From: Saccharopolyspora gloriosae
Lineage (GTDB): Bacteria > Actinomycetota > Actinomycetes > Mycobacteriales > Pseudonocardiaceae
NCBI RefSeq assembly: GCF_014203325.1
Contig: NZ_JACHIV010000001.1
Span: 1,365,501 to 1,429,500 of the forward strand
Length of the DNA: 64,000 bases
Reading direction: 5' to 3'
In this document: positions 60,282 through 64,000 of the stretch, in pieces
Layout: each line of letters begins with the position of its first letter
Position numbering within the stretch: the stretch's first letter is position 1
Translations under genes and position numbers: made by a program
Notes under the pieces: model-generated
What the model saw: the letters and a program-made list of their open reading frames with translations, nothing else
Databases searched by the model: none
What the model was told of the DNA's origin: nothing

Positions 60282-61682
60282 TCACAGGCACAGCCACCTC
60301 CGGGGGACCCACCAGTCCAGGTCGCGGCAGGCGCTGTCGTTGCTGGCTTCGGCGTTCACCCTGACCCCGTAGTCGTCGGTGGTGAGCGAACCGCGGGAGA
60401 ACAGGGCGAGCCCGAAGCTGATCCCGGTGGCCTCCTCGGGCACGGCCGGGGTGGTCCAGGACGCCTCCGTCCACTGCTGCGCGGGCGCGAACGTCGGGCC
60501 CGCCGCCCAGTACCGCCACTGGCCGACGCGGTCCCGGTAGTACACCGCGAGCTGGGTGGGCGCGGTGGACTTGTACCAGGTGCTCAGCGAGTAGTTCTGC
60601 CCCTTCCGCGCGGGCAGCGCGTATTCGCCGAGGTCCAAGGTGGACATGAGCTTGGCGTCCCCGTCGGTGAACCGCGGCATGTCCAGCCGCTGCGCCCACT
60701 CCCCGTCGTGCGCGTCGCGCGTCCTGGTCCACACCGGCGTGTTCGTGCCCCAGCCACCGGTTTCCCACCCGAGCGGGACGCCGTCGGGACCGGCCTGTTC
60801 GAGCGAGGCGTTCACCGGCCGGTCCCGCTGCTGCGGTGGCGGTGCCCGGTGGACCGGCGCGACGGCGCCGCCGATGACCTCGTGCACGGTGCGCACGGCG
60901 GTCCCGCGGTCGTGCAGCCACGCCGCGAACTCGTCGAGCACCCCGGGGCTCACCGCCAGCGGACCGCACATGTCGCAGGTCTGGTGCAGCACCAGCGGCA
61001 CCCAGCCGCCTCCCGAGTCGTCCGCGCGGGTCACCGCCTCCTTCAACTCGTCGACGGTGGTGTCCCGCGTGAGCATGCCGGGCGACCGGATCTCGTAGGG
61101 ATCGGCGGGCGGCATGGATTCGGCGGCGACGCAGTCCGGGCAGTCGCGAGCGCGGAGCCCGCCCATGGTCCGCGCGCTGCTGTAGCCGCACTGCTCGACC
61201 GCGGCGCGCACGTCGTCGTCGACTTCGTCGAACGGGGCGGTGAACGAGGTGACCTGGTAGCCCCACCGGTTCAAGTTGGCGCGATCGTCGCAGATCTGCC
61301 TGCGCATCTCGTCGGGGCTCACCTGGGTCAGGTCCGGGTGAGTGACGGTGTGCCCGCCGATCTCGTGGCCTTCCTCGGCGACGCGCCGCAGTTCCTCGTG
61401 GCCGAGGTAGCCGGGGCTCGCGATGGCGCCGGAGATGATGTAGAAGGTGCCGTGCATCCCGTGCCGCTGCAGGACTTCGGCGCCCGTGGTCTGCGAGACG
61501 CTGCCGTCGTCGAAGGTGAACGTGACCACGGTGCCCGGCTGCGGGGAGTGCTGCGCGGGCGCGGCGGTGACCGGACTCGCCGCGGCGACGCCGAGCAGGG
61601 CCGCCAGCAGCAGGGAGACGAGCGCTCGCCGGTGCGTGGCGAGGCGACCCGGCCAGCGGTGTCGGATGTCGCGCAGGTGCAT
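60282..61682 (-). CDS. secreted polysaccharide deacetylase with C-terminal binding module
   Basis: The 466-residue exported protein has a signal peptide of about 42 residues, then a NodB deacetylase domain: FTFDDGS near 55 (catalytic Asp pair) and GGHTVTHPDLTQ near 100 (HxxxH zinc site). The C-terminal ~150 residues are beta-rich with aromatic residues (TWYKSTAPTQLAVYYRD), like a carbohydrate-binding module. It probably removes acetyl groups from peptidoglycan, chitin or a similar glycan. The ATG at 61682 is chosen at the signal peptide. Confidence 0.85.
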   Translation of the reverse strand: MHLRDIRHRWPGRLATHRRALVSLLLAALLGVAAASPVTAAPAQHSPQPGTVVTFTFDDGSVSQTTGAEVLQRHGMHGTFYIISGAIASPGYLGHEELRRVAEEGHEIGGHTVTHPDLTQVSPDEMRRQICDDRANLNRWGYQVTSFTAPFDEVDDDVRAAVEQCGYSSARTMGGLRARDCPDCVAAESMPPADPYEIRSPGMLTRDTTVDELKEAVTRADDSGGGWVPLVLHQTCDMCGPLAVSPGVLDEFAAWLHDRGTAVRTVHEVIGGAVAPVHRAPPPQQRDRPVNASLEQAGPDGVPLGWETGGWGTNTPVWTRTRDAHDGEWAQRLDMPRFTDGDAKLMSTLDLGEYALPARKGQNYSLSTWYKSTAPTQLAVYYRDRVGQWRYWAAGPTFAPAQQWTEASWTTPAVPEEATGISFGLALFSRGSLTTDDYGVRVNAEASNDSACRDLDWWVPRRWLCL

Positions 61683-61784
61683 TCGGTGACCGCCCAAGCT
61701 TCGAGGTCCTCCGACGCTACGAGCTGGCGACGACCGCTCGGATCGCCTGCGGAGGGGACACCGCCTACCGCGTTCGCACGAGTG

Positions 61785-61820
61785 CCGGTGCCACCCGCGA
61801 CGAGCCGCGGGTGGCACCGG
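61785..61820 (-). terminator. terminator of the edd-eda operon
   Basis: A perfect 15-bp stem (61785-61799 with 61806-61820) with a 6-nt loop is located 7 nt past the eda stop on the minus strand. Confidence 0.85.
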
Positions 61821-61826
61821 TCGTGC

Positions 61827-62450
61827 TCAGCCGAGGGCCGCGGCCTGCCGGGCGAGCGCCTCGATCTGGCCCCACTGCCCGGTGGCGAGCAGCTGCTTCG
61901 GAGCGAGCCACGACCCGCCGACGCAGCCCACGTTGGGCAGCGCGAGGTAGCGCCCGGCGTTGTCGGTGCCGATGCCACCGGTGGGGCAGAACCGCAGCTG
62001 CGGCAACGGCCCGGCGATGGACTTCAGGTAGGGCACGCCGCCGCTGGCTTCGGCGGGGAAGAACTTCATCGCGGTCATGCCGCGCTCGGCCAGCCGCATC
62101 GCCTCGGACACGGTGCTGATCCCGGCGAGGTAGGGGAGGCCGGTGGCGTCGATGTCGTCGAGCAGCCGATCCGTGCTGCCCGGCGTGACGATGTAGCGCG
62201 CCCCGGCTTCGCGGGCCTTGTCGGCCTGCCCGACCTCGGTGACGGTGCCCGCGCCGACGACGATCTCCGGCACTTCGGCGGCGAGCTGTTCGATCGCGGG
62301 AAGCCCGGCGGGCGTGCGCAGGGTGACCTCGATGGTGCGGATGCCGCCGCGCAGCAGCGCCTGCCCCAGCGGGACCGCGTGGGCGGCGTCGTCGAGGGCG
62401 ACGACGGGAACGACGGGACTGATGTCGAGCACTTCGGAGGCAGTGTTCAT
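61827..62450 (-). CDS. eda: KHG/KDPG aldolase
   Basis: The 207-residue class I aldolase splits 2-keto-3-deoxy-6-phosphogluconate into pyruvate and glyceraldehyde 3-phosphate. It shows GIRTIEVTLRTP near residue 34, GAGTV near 68, and MTAMKFFPAEASGG near 130 with the Schiff-base Lys. The ATG at 62450 follows AGGTGAACC; a GTG at 62462 overlaps that site. It follows edd by 105 nt on the same strand, completing the Entner-Doudoroff branch. Confidence 0.93.
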   Translation of the reverse strand: MNTASEVLDISPVVPVVALDDAAHAVPLGQALLRGGIRTIEVTLRTPAGLPAIEQLAAEVPEIVVGAGTVTEVGQADKAREAGARYIVTPGSTDRLLDDIDATGLPYLAGISTVSEAMRLAERGMTAMKFFPAEASGGVPYLKSIAGPLPQLRFCPTGGIGTDNAGRYLALPNVGCVGGSWLAPKQLLATGQWGQIEALARQAAALG

Positions 62451-62555
62451 GGCGGGGTTCACCTGTTTCCGTAAACGCCAGTTCAGGCGGTCGATCGCAT
62501 TGATCCTGTCATGTCGCGCGGGGGCCGCGGGAGGTTCGCGGCCCCCGGCGGAGGA

Positions 62556-64000
<1,445 letters not shown>

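Overview
The window is a 64 kb piece of a high-GC actinomycete chromosome. It shows dense short-gap operons, ATGA start/stop overlaps, frequent GTG starts and strong GC-rich terminator hairpins. Gene content and order recall, from memory, the Mycobacterium tuberculosis Rv2199c-Rv2170 block: ctaF, trpD, ctaE-qcrCAB, the Rv2191-type exonuclease, an NlpC/P60 protein, fadD15, a START-like protein, an ArsA-like ATPase, plsC, RNase AS, aroG, pknL, the Rv2175c regulator, mptA, idsA and lppM. There is no sign of mycobacterial lineage-specific genes; a Pseudonocardiaceae member (Saccharopolyspora-like) is my best inference. I see no rRNA, tRNA, CRISPR array, phage or intact insertion sequence.

Layout. 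1-4268: the end of ctaF, then two near-duplicate secreted S33-type peptidases flanking a small Lrp/AsnC RAM-domain protein. 4284-10723: trpD, a degenerate receiver protein, a hypothetical, and the cytochrome oxidase III/bc1 operon ctaE-qcrC-qcrA-qcrB. 10788-19082: an exonuclease/GIY-YIG fusion, a coiled-coil NYN protein, an NlpC/P60 hydrolase behind a probable c-di-AMP riboswitch, a secreted metallopeptidase and a long-chain acyl-CoA ligase. 19317-29100: phosphoesterase, START-like protein, ArsA-like ATPase, ROK glucokinase, esterase, acyltransferase, RNase AS, a phosphofructokinase predicted to use pyrophosphate, and class II DAHP synthase.

29689-34896 is an accessory carbohydrate cassette (DeoR regulator, lipoprotein binding protein, two permeases, zinc polyol-type dehydrogenase) without its own ATPase. 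34972-46262 returns to envelope and isoprenoid functions: MptA-like mannosyltransferase, PASTA kinase, its probable DNA-binding partner, VanZ protein, CrtI-like desaturase coupled to a prenyl synthase, LppM-like lipoprotein and a DUF885 hydrolase. 46263-58136 is rich in DNA-damage functions: an SOS-box promoter before a HEPN-type gene, the Lhr helicase, a membrane-anchored Hsp70, DUF3046, recA (with its own SOS box) and recX. 58207-64000 ends with GNAT, HAD, a secreted lipoprotein/polysaccharide deacetylase pair and the Entner-Doudoroff genes eda and edd (edd cut by the window edge).

The most unusual signal is a dispersed, roughly 160 nt palindromic element present four times (about 14.0, 29.1, 48.0 and 55.8 kb). 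Each copy lies just downstream of a plus-strand gene. Invariant blocks surround an 8-nt stem segment that differs in every copy yet stays complementary between its arms, as expected of a structured RNA or DNA cruciform under pairing constraint. Partial and decayed modules lie beside three of the copies.
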